This document shows positions 1 to 9,401 of a DNA stretch of 64,000 nucleotides, in pieces. The stretch is taken from assembly GCA_011050085.1 (NCBI GenBank), contig DRGL01000024.1, positions 1-64,000 on the forward strand, given 5' to 3'. A program made the translations under genes and the position numbers. The first letter of the stretch is position 1; the number at the start of each line of letters is the position of its first letter. This stretch comes from Pricia antarctica (GTDB lineage: Bacteria; Bacteroidota; Bacteroidia; Flavobacteriales; Flavobacteriaceae). Under the pieces are notes generated by a model. The model worked only from the letters and a program-made list of their open reading frames with translations, ran no database searches and had not been told where the DNA came from.

Positions 1-667
1 CATCCTTATAGCAAAAGAAATTCGTACTCCTAAAAATTAAGATTTTAACAAATCTGACCCTTAGCCAAAGCACGAAGGTTATCACAAATAAGTACACGCA
101 TCACCCCAGCTTTGTATCGCAAGGCTAGCCTTACATAATTCCCATCACCAACTATTTCGACCCATGCGCTAATCAATTATTTGGCGGAAGACCATTGTAT
201 ATTGGGTATTCTAAATAACATATCGATCTTGATACAAGATCAAAAAACAGCATTCATAAATGATTGGGAGTCTGCCCTGGTACACGTATTTTTGACGCCC
301 TTGAATTTAGCGCGGCAAAGCAAAAGTTACGTGCATTCACGGATAAGGTAAAAAGTATACTTCATTACTGGAATACAGGGAAGTGAAATTCAACAGTGAA
401 TTTTCGGGTAAATCATACGTTGGGGTGACTCCGGTAGTTTTACGATCAAATGAACAGGGTCTACGGGAAAACGCAGCGATACATTCGGTTTTGAATACTT
501 AGTTTTGGGTGATGCCCCAAGAATTATTTGCACCTATACCTATCTGAAAAAGGAAGCTTATACCGTCTTTACAGAAATTATTAAAAAAAAAGATAAGTTA
601 GAACAAAAGCTAAAACCGAGTCGAAGCCCTATAGAAATCATTACGATTAAAAAAGGTAATTTTAGCA
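1..667. other. Gene-poor stretch with probable gene remnant
   Basis: No intact gene was found. A reading frame runs from 454 to 702 immediately after an in-frame TGA at 451-453. It reads like protein (a K/E-rich stretch containing EIIKKKDKLEQKLKPSRSP), and the same frame upstream of the stop also looks coding (WGDSGSFTIK). The only available start inside it is a TTG at 505. The frame ends inside the LOV kinase gene. The simplest reading is a decayed or frame-disrupted gene whose family I do not recognise. The LOV kinase promoter should also lie here, but I could not pick a convincing one. Confidence 0.35.
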
Positions 668-2548
668 ATGCAGGTTTTCGAAAAAAACAGTACTATTTTT
701 AAGTTGTTATCAGATGCAGTATCTGAAGGTATCATAGTGGTCAACGAAAAACAACAAATTGTGGCGGCCAATATGTGGGCCAACGATATGTTCGGTTACG
801 ACGATGAAGAGCTCGTAGGACAGCCATTACAAATTTTGATACCACAAACCTATCGGAAAGCACACCAAGAACACATCCAATCCTATTATCAAAAACACGA
901 AAAAAGGAGAATGGCCCTGGGGCGTTCCCTCTTCGGTCTACGTAAGAACCAAGAGCAATTTCCATTAGAGGTCGGCCTCAATCCGTTTTCTCTTTATGGC
1001 AACACTTATACCATGGCGTTGGTCATAGACATTACGGAACGAGAAAAAATCGTGGAGAACCAAAAAATGATAACTGCGGCACTTGATGCTGCCCTTAACG
1101 GTATTACCATTACAGATGCTTTGCAACCTGATCATCCTATCATATATGCCAATGCCGCTTTTGAACGGATTACGGGATACCCGACAGAAGAAACACTAGG
1201 CAGAAATTGCCGGTTCTTGCAGGGTCAGGACAACAATCAAGAAGGAGTGAAAAAAATGTGGAATGCCATAGAAATGGGTATAAGCTGCCGTGTGCAATTA
1301 CGTAATTACAAAAAAGATGGCACCCTATTCTGGAACGAGGTTTCCATAAGCCCAATACTGGACGGAACTGGAAAAACGACACATTTCGTAGGCATTCAAA
1401 ACCCTATTACAGATCGACTTTTGGCGGAGCAAGAAATAGGGCATCTGGCCAGTATCTTTGATGAATCTTTAAACGAAATCTATGTTTACGATGCGGAATC
1501 GCTACTTTTCGTCAATGTCAATCATGGCGCACAGAAATATACGGGATATACACTGGCGGAATGCAAAAAATTGACCCCGTTGGATCTCAAACCTGAATTT
1601 ACCGAAACCAGCTTTCGCAAATTAATAGCTCCCCTACTCGATGGTACGAAAGAAAAAATCGATTTCGAGACGGTACAACGCCGAAAGAACGGTACCACGT
1701 ATCCTGTAGAGGTGCATTTGCAATCATCAAGGGTAAACGATAGGCAAATGATCATAGCCATAATTCTCGATATTTCTGATCGAAAAAACTACACTCAAAA
1801 GCTCGAAAAAACGGTTGAACATCGAACGAAGCAATTAGAAAAAGCCTTAGAAACCGAAAAAGAACTGAACGAGCTGAAGACCAAGTTCCTATCTCTAGTC
1901 TCCCATGAGTTCAAAACACCCCTGAGCGGTATATTGACCTCTGCTACGTTGGTAGGTAAATATAAGAAGGAAGACCAGCAGGAAAAAAGGGACAAGCACC
2001 TTAACACTATCATTGGCGGCGTACACCACCTGACACATATTCTAGATGATTTCTTATCCATGGAACGTATGGAAAAAGGGAAAGAGGTGTACCGGTATTC
2101 AAAATTCTCGTTAAGCAAGCTGGTCAATGAGGTCGTATATAATGCCAATATGATGCTAAAGAGCGGACAACATATCAGTTATCCGCAAAACATAGACGAT
2201 GTAAGCATCTATCAAGATGAAAAAATAGCGGACCTCATGCTGACCAATCTTTTGAACAATGCCGTAAAATATTCGCCGGAGGATTCACAAATCGATTTGA
2301 AGGTAGACATAATGATGGACAAAATTATTTTTCAAATCAAAGATTTGGGTATCGGCATCCCCAAAAAAGACCAAAAGTATATTTTCGATCGCTATTTTAG
2401 GGCAGAAAATGTATTGACGACCCAAGGCACGGGTATCGGGCTTAATATAGTAAAGGCGCACGTAGAAAATCTAGGCGGAAAAATTTGCTTTAAGAGTACT
2501 GAGCATAAAGGAAGTACTTTTACCGTAGAACTACCTTTGGAAAGGTAA
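668..2548 (+). CDS. LOV-domain (blue-light) PAS sensor histidine kinase
   Basis: A 626-residue cytoplasmic sensor kinase with no membrane segment. The order is PAS (about 8-124), LOV-type PAS (134-250), a third PAS (256-372), a short coiled coil (375-405), HisKA and HATPase_c. The second PAS has the flavin-adduct signature GRNCRFLQG at 178-186 with Cys181. The residues that hold FMN in LOV domains are also visible: Asn180, Gln185, Asn213 in LRNYKKDG, Asn223 in FWNE and Gln244 in VGIQ. The phospho-acceptor is His413 (SHEFKTPL). The N box is LLNNAVKYS, followed by G boxes DLGIGIP and GTGIGL, so the kinase should be active. A receiver-CRP fusion follows 53 bp downstream and is the likely partner. 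The family assignment is secure; light sensing is inferred from the intact LOV residues. It starts at ATG 668, inside the remnant frame before it. Confidence 0.93.
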   Translation: MQVFEKNSTIFKLLSDAVSEGIIVVNEKQQIVAANMWANDMFGYDDEELVGQPLQILIPQTYRKAHQEHIQSYYQKHEKRRMALGRSLFGLRKNQEQFPLEVGLNPFSLYGNTYTMALVIDITEREKIVENQKMITAALDAALNGITITDALQPDHPIIYANAAFERITGYPTEETLGRNCRFLQGQDNNQEGVKKMWNAIEMGISCRVQLRNYKKDGTLFWNEVSISPILDGTGKTTHFVGIQNPITDRLLAEQEIGHLASIFDESLNEIYVYDAESLLFVNVNHGAQKYTGYTLAECKKLTPLDLKPEFTETSFRKLIAPLLDGTKEKIDFETVQRRKNGTTYPVEVHLQSSRVNDRQMIIAIILDISDRKNYTQKLEKTVEHRTKQLEKALETEKELNELKTKFLSLVSHEFKTPLSGILTSATLVGKYKKEDQQEKRDKHLNTIIGGVHHLTHILDDFLSMERMEKGKEVYRYSKFSLSKLVNEVVYNANMMLKSGQHISYPQNIDDVSIYQDEKIADLMLTNLLNNAVKYSPEDSQIDLKVDIMMDKIIFQIKDLGIGIPKKDQKYIFDRYFRAENVLTTQGTGIGLNIVKAHVENLGGKICFKSTEHKGSTFTVELPLER

Positions 2549-2601
2549 GCAGGAAATCTGCGTGGCAGCGCTCAAAAAGGTTTAGGTTTTAGTGAAATAC
2601 T

Positions 2602-3660
2602 ATGATTTTAAAAAAAGTACTTCTTATAGAAGACGATACCGTTTTAAGGGAAAATACAGCCGAATTGTTGGAACTTTCAGATTATGAGGTCCGTTTAGCG
2701 GCAAATGGAAAGAAAGGTTTAGAGCTTGTCAAGGACTATCTTCCAGATGTTATCGTCTGTGATATCATGATGCCCGAACTCGATGGTTTTGGGGTTTTAA
2801 AGGCTTTGTCACAAGATGACCGAACAAAGGGAATTCCCTTTATATTTCTTTCCGCAAAGACAGAACATAAAGATATTCGCAAGGGCATGGAACATGGTGC
2901 GGATGATTATTTGACCAAACCATTCACGGAAACCGAACTGATCGGCGCGATTGAGAGCAGATTGGCGAAAGTGGCAATTTTAAAAGAAAACAGGTCTACG
3001 CAAGCTGAAAGGGATTCCCAATCGGAAACTCAGATAGAAAGCATACCCGACCTAAAAAATTACATTATCCAAAATGGAGAGCAGCAGCATTTAAAAACGG
3101 GAACAACCCTATTTCAAGAAGGCATGCATTCCAATAGGGTATACCTTGTACTCACGGGAGTCATAAAGACCTATAAATTGGATAGTAATGGTAAAGAACT
3201 GATAACGGCAATCTACAAAAGTTACGACTTTTTCGGCTTTAGCTGTTTTGCCCCGAATACAATTCATAGCGAATACGCCACCGCTATGGAAGAAACCGGT
3301 TTGGTGGCCATTTCCGCGGATAAATTCAAAAGGCTATTATTGGAAAACCATGGTCTGAACTTGGAACTGGTACAATTACTCTCCGAGAATCTTTCCGAGG
3401 CCAAGGAACAGCTGTTGGAAATGGCCTACGGTTCGGTACGTCGTAAAACGGCGAGTACCATCCTTAAATTTGCAGAAAAAATTCAAAAAGATCCAAAGGG
3501 AAATTTTCATATTCTGCGCAGCGATCTTGCCAGTGTCGCCGGTATAGCTACCGAAACATTAATCAGAACACTTTCAAGTTTTAAAAAAGAAGGATTGATT
3601 CAAATCGAAGACCGAAGTATTAAAATTATTGAAATTGATCGGTTGCGCCAAGTGGATTGA
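2602..3660 (+). CDS. Response regulator with CRP/FNR-type output (receiver-cNMP-HTH fusion)
   Basis: A 352-residue transcription factor. Residues 4-120 form a receiver domain with acidic pair Glu10/Asp11, phospho-acceptor Asp54 in VCDIMMPELDG, and Lys106 in LTKPF. Residues about 155-270 form a CRP-type cyclic-nucleotide-binding-like beta barrel, and 275-345 a CRP-family winged helix. The recognition helix reads TETLIRTLSSFKKEG; Glu318 and Arg322 keep the E-x3-R pattern that FNR and CRP use to read a TGA half-site. It sits 53 bp after the LOV kinase, so it is probably its phosphorylation target. A dyad ATGAC-N4-ATCAT lies at class II distance before the next gene. Whether the cNMP fold binds any nucleotide cannot be seen here. 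Confidence 0.92.
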   Translation: MILKKVLLIEDDTVLRENTAELLELSDYEVRLAANGKKGLELVKDYLPDVIVCDIMMPELDGFGVLKALSQDDRTKGIPFIFLSAKTEHKDIRKGMEHGADDYLTKPFTETELIGAIESRLAKVAILKENRSTQAERDSQSETQIESIPDLKNYIIQNGEQQHLKTGTTLFQEGMHSNRVYLVLTGVIKTYKLDSNGKELITAIYKSYDFFGFSCFAPNTIHSEYATAMEETGLVAISADKFKRLLLENHGLNLELVQLLSENLSEAKEQLLEMAYGSVRRKTASTILKFAEKIQKDPKGNFHILRSDLASVAGIATETLIRTLSSFKKEGLIQIEDRSIKIIEIDRLRQVD

Positions 3661-3678
3661 TTTTTTCTTTTAGTCTAT

Positions 3679-3722
3679 ATGACTTTTATCATGCTATGCC
3701 CAGTCCGATCGCTCTAGTTTTG
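3679..3722 (+). promoter_or_regulatory. FNR-like dyad plus TAnnTTTG promoter of the universal stress gene
   Basis: The dyad ATGACTTTTATCAT is at 3679-3692 (ATGA and TCAT arms are exact inverted repeats). After exactly 22 bp comes TAGTTTTG at 3715-3722, a perfect Bacteroidota -7 element, with the ATG at 3750. The right arm lies where a -33 TTG would be, which is absent. This is the geometry of a class II activator. The FNR-like TGA core fits the Glu/Arg recognition helix of the receiver-CRP protein encoded just upstream. The site and spacing are seen; the pairing of protein and site is inference. Confidence 0.55.
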
Positions 3723-3749
3723 TGGTAGTATACCAAAACATATACTGGC

Positions 3750-4592
3750 ATGAAGCACATATTGATACCCACCGATTTTTCCGATAACGCATGGAACGCT
3801 GTAGTTTACGGCCTTGAAATGTTCAAAAAAACAAGATGTACGTTCTATTTAACACACGTCAACCCTATTCCGCCATATTCCGGCGCAGGTTCATCGCTAC
3901 ACGCTAATGGAGACAAATTTAAGAACGCGATCTTAAAACAAAGTAAAGAAGAACTGTACCAATTGTCAGCGCGTATCAAAAAAGAATTTCCCAAGGATCT
4001 CAATCATACTTTTATTCCCGTTGCACTTTATGATTTTTTTGTGGATGCTATAAAAAGGGAATCCGAAAACAAAAAGATAGACCTGATCATAATGGGTACC
4101 AAAGGCGCAACGGGGCTCAAAAAAGCAACCATCGGAAGCAATACGGGTGATATTATCACAAAAGTGAAATGCCCCCTGTTGGCCGTTCCTGAAGATTCCC
4201 GATCAAATGGGTTTAAGGAAATCGCTTTTCCCACCGATTACCAGATTGGATACGACTTGAATGTATTGGACACCCTAATCGAGATTGCAACTATCAACAC
4301 CTCTGAAATCCATATCGTACACATTTCAAAAAATGAAAAGGAACTGAGCGAGGAACAGCAAAAAAATAAGGATTTTCTTAATGACTATCTTGTAAATGTA
4401 GACCATAGTTTTCATTCCCTTACCGGCCAAAATTTAGAAAGTGCGGTTCAATGCTTTACGGAAAGCAGGGATATCGATATGATTGCCATGGTGGCAAAAA
4501 ACCTGAACTTTTTTCAACGGATACTTTTTAAACCGGATGTGGAGAAAATCAGTTACCATACAAAAATACCGTTCTTGGTACTGCATGAATAG
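3750..4592 (+). CDS. Tandem universal stress protein (UspA family)
   Basis: A 280-residue cytoplasmic protein made of two Usp domains, about 1-148 and 155-280. The first ends with the ATP-binding signature G-x2-G-x9-G-S (Gly116, Gly119, Gly129, Ser130) and the usual PLLAVP strand. The second lacks this signature, so only the N-terminal half is expected to bind ATP. The protein starts at ATG 3750, 28 bp after a clear -7 element. It follows the LOV kinase and receiver-CRP genes and carries an FNR-like operator, which suggests it is an output of that two-component system. Usp proteins of this type are usually induced under growth arrest or low oxygen. The exact role is unknown. Confidence 0.9.
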   Translation: MKHILIPTDFSDNAWNAVVYGLEMFKKTRCTFYLTHVNPIPPYSGAGSSLHANGDKFKNAILKQSKEELYQLSARIKKEFPKDLNHTFIPVALYDFFVDAIKRESENKKIDLIIMGTKGATGLKKATIGSNTGDIITKVKCPLLAVPEDSRSNGFKEIAFPTDYQIGYDLNVLDTLIEIATINTSEIHIVHISKNEKELSEEQQKNKDFLNDYLVNVDHSFHSLTGQNLESAVQCFTESRDIDMIAMVAKNLNFFQRILFKPDVEKISYHTKIPFLVLHE

Positions 4593-4800
4593 TTGAATTA
4601 TAGTTTTAGAGTAAGAAAGCTATAAGAATAAATCAAGTATCTCACTTAAATTTTGAACGAAGTACCTATTTTGAAATTTTGACCGCATTGAGTTGTTTTC
4701 AGAAATACCTCCTAACAATCTCAACAGTTACATGTAAAATAAAACTTCATTCTGAGTAGTACTATACTTTGTTCTTGGCAAACTTGAATATGCTAAAGTT

Positions 4801-6129
4801 GTGAACGTAATGACTCTTCATGTGGCAAATGGATTGACGTACTTTTTACATGCTAACATCCAAAAAAGCACTACAATGAATGACGGATTGACCCGGTTAC
4901 TTTACGACTATCTTTTAAAGACGGGTATCAGCGTGAATCTAGCCACCTACCTCAATTTTCTTATCCTTTTGGTCGGTGCGTTGCTTCTAGCCTGGCTGCT
5001 CGACCTGATTATCTGGAAAGTGCTACGATCGGTATCTTTGAGGTTGGCGCGAAAATCGAAGACCAACTTCGATAATTTTTTAGTAGCGCACAAGGTACCT
5101 CACTATGTGGCGCATATCATTCCGCTATTGGTCCTATTCGAACTGGTTCCTTTGGCTTTTATCGATTTTAAATATGGTGGTGGAATTGCCCTTAAAATAA
5201 TTCAAATTCTGTTCGTGGCACTTATCCTTTTCACGGTCAAAAGTATTTTCAGGAGTACCAACGACTACTTAAAACTGAAGCCGAGGTTTAGGGACAAGCC
5301 GATGGACAGTTATATCCAGGTCTTTATGATTTTTGCTTGGGTCGTGGGCATCTTTACTATTTTTGCCATAATAACAGGGGTTGAAATCTGGAAGTTTTTT
5401 ACCGCGCTAGGTGCAGGCTCCGCCGTTATCCTTCTAATCTTCAAGGATTCTATTCTGGGTCTGGTCGCGAGCATACAGGTCAGTATTAACGATATGGTGC
5501 GTATCGGCGATTGGATTACTTTTGATAAATACGGAGCCGATGGCGATGTCATCGAGATTACCTTGGCCACAGTGAAAGTGCAGAATTTTGACAAGACCAT
5601 CACTACCATCCCGACGTACGCATTAATTTCCGATTCGTTCAAAAATTGGCGCGGCATGCAGGAATCAGGTGGAAGACGTATCAAAAGGGCCTTAATAATC
5701 AGTCAAAAGAGCATCCGTTTTCTATCGGACGCAGATGTGGCCACACTTAAAAAAATACAATTGATAACCCCATACCTTGATATCCGCACTGCCGAAATCG
5801 ATGCCTACAATACCCAAAATGAAGCCGATAAGACGTTGCCTTTAAATGGAAGGAACCTAACCAATTTTGGCGTGTTCCGTAAATATGTAACCACGTATTT
5901 GGAAAATCATTCGGCTGTGAACAAGGGAATGACATTAATGGTACGGCAACTACCCCCTACCCCACAGGGCATTCCTCTAGAAATCTATGTTTTCAGTACC
6001 GATAAGCGTTGGGAAAACTATGAATATATCATGGCCGATATTTTTGACCATCTTTTGGCCGCATTGCCTTACTTTAAACTCGAAATGTATGAACTGCCAG
6101 CCTTACAAATGGTACAATCCGATCTGTAA
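4801..6129 (+). CDS. MscS-family mechanosensitive ion channel (YbdG-like)
   Basis: An inner-membrane channel of up to 442 residues. Four to five hydrophobic segments (about 47-72, 95-118, 130-150, 175-200, 203-225) precede the MscS pore helix and beta domain, with FKDSILGLVASIQ leading into MVRIGDWITFDKYGADGDV and TIPTYALISDSFKNW. A longer cytoplasmic C-terminal domain follows, as in the YbdG/MscM subgroup. Such channels open on membrane tension during hypo-osmotic shock and release solutes. The frame opens with GTG at 4801, but ATG 4810 and ATG 4876 (MNDGLTRLL) are alternatives; the last leaves a more typical N terminus. The next gene, on the other strand, is a K+/H+ antiporter, which fits a role in osmotic balance. 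Confidence 0.92.
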   Translation: MNVMTLHVANGLTYFLHANIQKSTTMNDGLTRLLYDYLLKTGISVNLATYLNFLILLVGALLLAWLLDLIIWKVLRSVSLRLARKSKTNFDNFLVAHKVPHYVAHIIPLLVLFELVPLAFIDFKYGGGIALKIIQILFVALILFTVKSIFRSTNDYLKLKPRFRDKPMDSYIQVFMIFAWVVGIFTIFAIITGVEIWKFFTALGAGSAVILLIFKDSILGLVASIQVSINDMVRIGDWITFDKYGADGDVIEITLATVKVQNFDKTITTIPTYALISDSFKNWRGMQESGGRRIKRALIISQKSIRFLSDADVATLKKIQLITPYLDIRTAEIDAYNTQNEADKTLPLNGRNLTNFGVFRKYVTTYLENHSAVNKGMTLMVRQLPPTPQGIPLEIYVFSTDKRWENYEYIMADIFDHLLAALPYFKLEMYELPALQMVQSDL

Positions 6130-6722
6130 ACTTTTATTGCCCATAACGTATGCAAATAAAACTGCGTTACGGTTTATCGAATATAGAATATAATTGCACT
6201 TGCCGTTAGGCTTTATATCAAAGCTTAACATACTTAAGTCATCAACTTCCTACATCGAGTCCGTGCAGAAACACCTCATGGAAATCTCGACATTAAAAAA
6301 ACCAAAGAGGATTTCTGAAATAAGCAATTAGCCATCCAAGCGTTCAGGGCAAAACTATCTTATTAAAGTTTGGGTAACCCGATGTCCTACTTTTATCACC
6401 GCACTACCCTAGGTTAATATACTATGAGCTAAGATTGAAAACTATGACATAGTATGCTTATTGCTGTCCCGGGACCAGAATTTTGAAAAAGCGAAAAAAA
6501 TCATCGACGATAAGTACTTCGATTGTTTATTTTATAATCTGAAGAGCACTTTACCTGAGTAGTACCAAGAAGGAAGTATCCATAAAGTTTTATTGAAAAC
6601 CAATACGGTTATGGTTAATTGAGTTGGTAATGGTTTTAAAGACTATTTATTGAGATGCAACAAAAGTCGACCTAAAGTCAATAGAATTACTCCGCTATTA
6701 AAACGCTTTTAATGTGGGGTGT
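6130..6722. other. Intergenic region with weak gene-remnant signals
   Basis: A 593-bp gap between convergent genes. No ORF worth calling was found. A 43-codon run at 6431-6562 reads as plausible protein (DQNFEKAKKIIDDKYFDCLF) but opens after a stop, has no start codon and ends at TAG 6560-6562. This may be a decayed gene. I see no terminator, repeat or RNA. Confidence 0.3.
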
Positions 6723-8204
6723 TCAACCCTTAATCGGTACGGTTGTTTTTAATAGACAATCGTCGACTTGGTCGAGTCCTTCTTCGGTGTCGGAAAGTAC
6801 GATTAAAGTGTCCCTTGGTTCTATCTTGGTCGCACCGTTGGGAACTACATAATTTCCATTTCGTTTGATCATGGCAATAATTGCGTTTTTGGGGAAACCA
6901 AGTTCTACGACTTTTTTATCGACAGCATAGCACTGAGCGGTGATTTCTATCTCCTTCATGGCAGTCTTTGGATTTTCAGCAAGTAATTCATCGGTAGGGG
7001 TAAGAATCTTGGCCTCTTCGGGCAAATCGACATTCAGCCATTTGGCGACCAAGCTTAAAGTCGTTCCTTGAATTAAGACCGAGGTGACCGAAATGAAAAA
7101 CACAATATTGAATATCATTCCTGCCTTATCGATTCCCGCCAAGAGCGGATAGGTAGCGAACACGATGGGCGCAGCGCCCCTCAACCCTACCCAGGCAATG
7201 TAGAACCGCCTTCTTAATTTCATCCTGAAAAAAATCAGACTGATCAAAACACCTACAGGCCTTGCCACAAGTATTAAAAAGAGGGAAATTAATATGCCAA
7301 TGCCCATAACGGGAAGAATGCGGGTAGGGAAAACTAGTAGCCCCAACGTTAGGAAAAGCACGATTTGCATCAGCCAGGCCAGACCGTCGTACATACGTAT
7401 AATGGTCTTCTTGTGAATCAAGTCTTGGTTGCCCAAATACACGGCACAGATATAAATAGCCAAAAAACCATTGCCTCCCACGAAATCGGTAGCGGAAAAG
7501 GTTATGAACATCAGCGCAATCATAAGTACAGGGTAAAGCCCATCGAAGCCAAGACGTATCTTATTTATAACGATTTTACTCAGTTTTCCGAATCCGAGAC
7601 CTGCCAGCCCCCCCAACACCATTTGCTGTAGAAAAAAAGGAATTATTGATAATAGTCCTTCATCTTGATTGATGACCAAGGTCAAACAAGCAATGGTCAT
7701 GACATAGGCCATGGGGTCGTTACTGCCACTTTCGAACTCCAAAGTTGGTCTTAAGTTTTCCCGTAGCGCCAGGTTCTTCGAGCGTAAGATTGAAAATACG
7801 GCTGCCGCGTCCGTTGAAGATACAATCGAACCTAGCAACAAGCTTTCATAAATGGTAAAATCAGTAATGGCCCATACAAAAGTTCCGAGGGATATGGCGG
7901 TCAGCATGACCCCCAAAGTCGATAGCGCAAGCCCTTCTCTAAGAATGGGTTTAACCGAGTTCCAGTGCGTATCGAGTCCGCCCGAAAAAAGGATGAAATT
8001 GAGCGCCAAAATACCGATGAACTGCGCCACCTTTGGATTGTCAAAATAGATACCCCCTACGCCATCTGAACCTGCCAACATGCCTATTCCTAAAAAAATC
8101 AAGAGTGTGGGCACCCCGAATTTGTAGGTAGATTTACCAACAATAATACTTAAGAAAAGTAACAGTGATCCTATTAGTAATATGTTTTCAATGGTGATGC
8201 TCAT
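6723..8204 (-). CDS. nhaP2: CPA1-type K+(Na+)/H+ antiporter with TrkA-C domain
   Basis: A 493-residue membrane protein with about twelve hydrophobic segments through residue 400, belonging to the monovalent cation:proton antiporter-1 (CvrA/NhaP2) family. The conserved transport core is visible: the NFILFSGGLD stretch, GSIVSSTDAAAVFSILR, and EFESGSNDPMAYVMT, which holds the acidic ion-binding residues. The last roughly 75 residues form a TrkA-C/RCK-C type regulatory domain (ITAQCYAVDKKVVELG to DTLIVLSDTEEGL). The 493-residue length is shorter than E. coli CvrA. The family exchanges K+ or Na+ for protons and protects against ion and pH stress. It is convergent with the MscS channel. A TATCTTTG -7 element lies about 25 bp before the ATG on the minus strand. 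Confidence 0.9.
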   Translation of the reverse strand: MSITIENILLIGSLLLFLSIIVGKSTYKFGVPTLLIFLGIGMLAGSDGVGGIYFDNPKVAQFIGILALNFILFSGGLDTHWNSVKPILREGLALSTLGVMLTAISLGTFVWAITDFTIYESLLLGSIVSSTDAAAVFSILRSKNLALRENLRPTLEFESGSNDPMAYVMTIACLTLVINQDEGLLSIIPFFLQQMVLGGLAGLGFGKLSKIVINKIRLGFDGLYPVLMIALMFITFSATDFVGGNGFLAIYICAVYLGNQDLIHKKTIIRMYDGLAWLMQIVLFLTLGLLVFPTRILPVMGIGILISLFLILVARPVGVLISLIFFRMKLRRRFYIAWVGLRGAAPIVFATYPLLAGIDKAGMIFNIVFFISVTSVLIQGTTLSLVAKWLNVDLPEEAKILTPTDELLAENPKTAMKEIEITAQCYAVDKKVVELGFPKNAIIAMIKRNGNYVVPNGATKIEPRDTLIVLSDTEEGLDQVDDCLLKTTVPIKG

Positions 8205-8227
8205 TGTTTTTTTCCTCTTTTAAAATG

Positions 8228-8235
8228 CAAAGATA
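8228..8235 (-). promoter_or_regulatory. TAnnTTTG -7 element of the antiporter gene
   Basis: Read on the minus strand, TATCTTTG is a perfect match to the Bacteroidota -7 consensus, 23 bp before the ATG at 8204. A TTTG lies upstream, but only 15 bp away rather than the usual 19-20, so the -33 assignment is open. Confidence 0.4.
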
Positions 8236-8723
8236 AATTTTAAAAGTGGGCAAATTTATGCTATCTCATAGTTCCCATACGTATGCCATATTATCAATAT
8301 ATTTAGGATGTAAAGCTATTTTATATAAAAAAGTAGGACGTATATCCAGACTTTGTTAGACGGCAAAATTTTATTTGAAATTGTCCAAGATTTCAAAAGG
8401 GGACTTTTTGAAGTTTTATCCGTAAAATAAGGGTAAATTGAACAAGGAACGGCCGAGATATATATAAGGAAATATTTATATAGCATGTATCCCAATTTAA
8501 AATATAGCTCAGTTTACCTATTTTGTATTGTCCGTATTCCGGTCGGCGTTACGGTCATTATTCTACCATGATTTTTGGTTCGCACTTGAATACTTCCACT
8601 TTTAAAAGTAGGATCATTACCTTGGTATAGGGCGATTCTATGTGGGAACCGTATCTTAGTGGATTAGGGCGAACATTTTTTAATTATGATTGGAAATAAG
8701 TTGTTAAGGTTAATCAAAGTCAT
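8236..8723. other. AT-rich divergent intergenic region
   Basis: This is the spacer between the antiporter (leftward) and the Crp/Fnr regulator (rightward). It has no ORF. It holds a perfect 12-bp palindrome, ACTTTTAAAAGT, at 8598-8609, about 115 bp before the regulator start. There is no GTAAC-N4-GTTAC site here, so the regulator does not appear to control its own promoter with the operator it is proposed to use elsewhere. Confidence 0.4.
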
Positions 8724-9356
8724 ATGATTCAAGAATTGAAAGCAGGGTATGGTAAACAGTTTGAGGATGACCTTATAAATGAAATCGTTCAAGTCGGAAC
8801 TTTTAAGGAAATTTCAGAAGGAACAAAACTGATGGATATTGGCGATACCATTAGGGGTATGCCTTTGCTTATCTCAGGGGCCATCAAAATTTTAAGGGAG
8901 GATAAGGACGGTGACGAACTTTTGCTCTACTATCTTGAAAAAGGGGATACCTGCTCCATGACTATGACCTGTTGCATGGGTAATTCCCAGAGTGAAATTA
9001 GGGCCATTGCGGAGACCGATGCCAAACTCATCATGGTACCCATTCAAAAAATGGAAGAATGGATGACTAAATACCGATCTTGGCGTAATTTCGTTTTTGA
9101 AAGTTACCATGGTCGGTTAAACGAACTGCTTGCAACCCTTGATAGTGTCGCGTTCAGCAATATGGATGAACGACTAATCGCCTATTTGAAAGAAAAATCA
9201 AGGGTAAACAATCACGATATCATTAAGAATACCCATCAAGATATTGCCTACGACCTACATACCTCTCGGGTAGTAATTTCAAGGCTTCTTAAAAAACTGG
9301 AACAGATGGGGCGGTTAGAATTGCATAGAAACCATATAAAATTATTGGATATATAG
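8724..9356 (+). CDS. Crp/Fnr-family regulator, likely of sulfur/persulfide genes
   Basis: A 210-residue CRP-fold protein with an N-terminal beta-barrel sensor domain (about 15-120) and a C-terminal winged helix (145-205). Three cysteines lie in a compact block after the PBC-like turn: Cys77, Cys83 and Cys84 (GDTCSMTMTCCMG). A thiol-based input is therefore plausible; there is no N-terminal FNR iron-sulfur cysteine set. In the recognition helix (SRVVISRLLKKLE) Val183 takes the place of the Glu that CRP and FNR use to read TGA. This fits the different half-site, GTAAC, found before the neighbouring SulP, hydroxylase and persulfide dioxygenase genes. Regulation of those genes is inference from position and operators. 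Confidence 0.85.
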   Translation: MIQELKAGYGKQFEDDLINEIVQVGTFKEISEGTKLMDIGDTIRGMPLLISGAIKILREDKDGDELLLYYLEKGDTCSMTMTCCMGNSQSEIRAIAETDAKLIMVPIQKMEEWMTKYRSWRNFVFESYHGRLNELLATLDSVAFSNMDERLIAYLKEKSRVNNHDIIKNTHQDIAYDLHTSRVVISRLLKKLEQMGRLELHRNHIKLLDI

Positions 9357-9401
9357 TCCGCGTTGTAATCAAATTTGATACCCCGTATTTCAAAGTATTC
9401 T

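Noticed and set aside
8598-8609. Palindrome ACTTTTAAAAGT as a regulator site
   Set aside because: An AT-rich 12-mer in AT-rich DNA, not repeated at other promoters and far from a defined -7 element.
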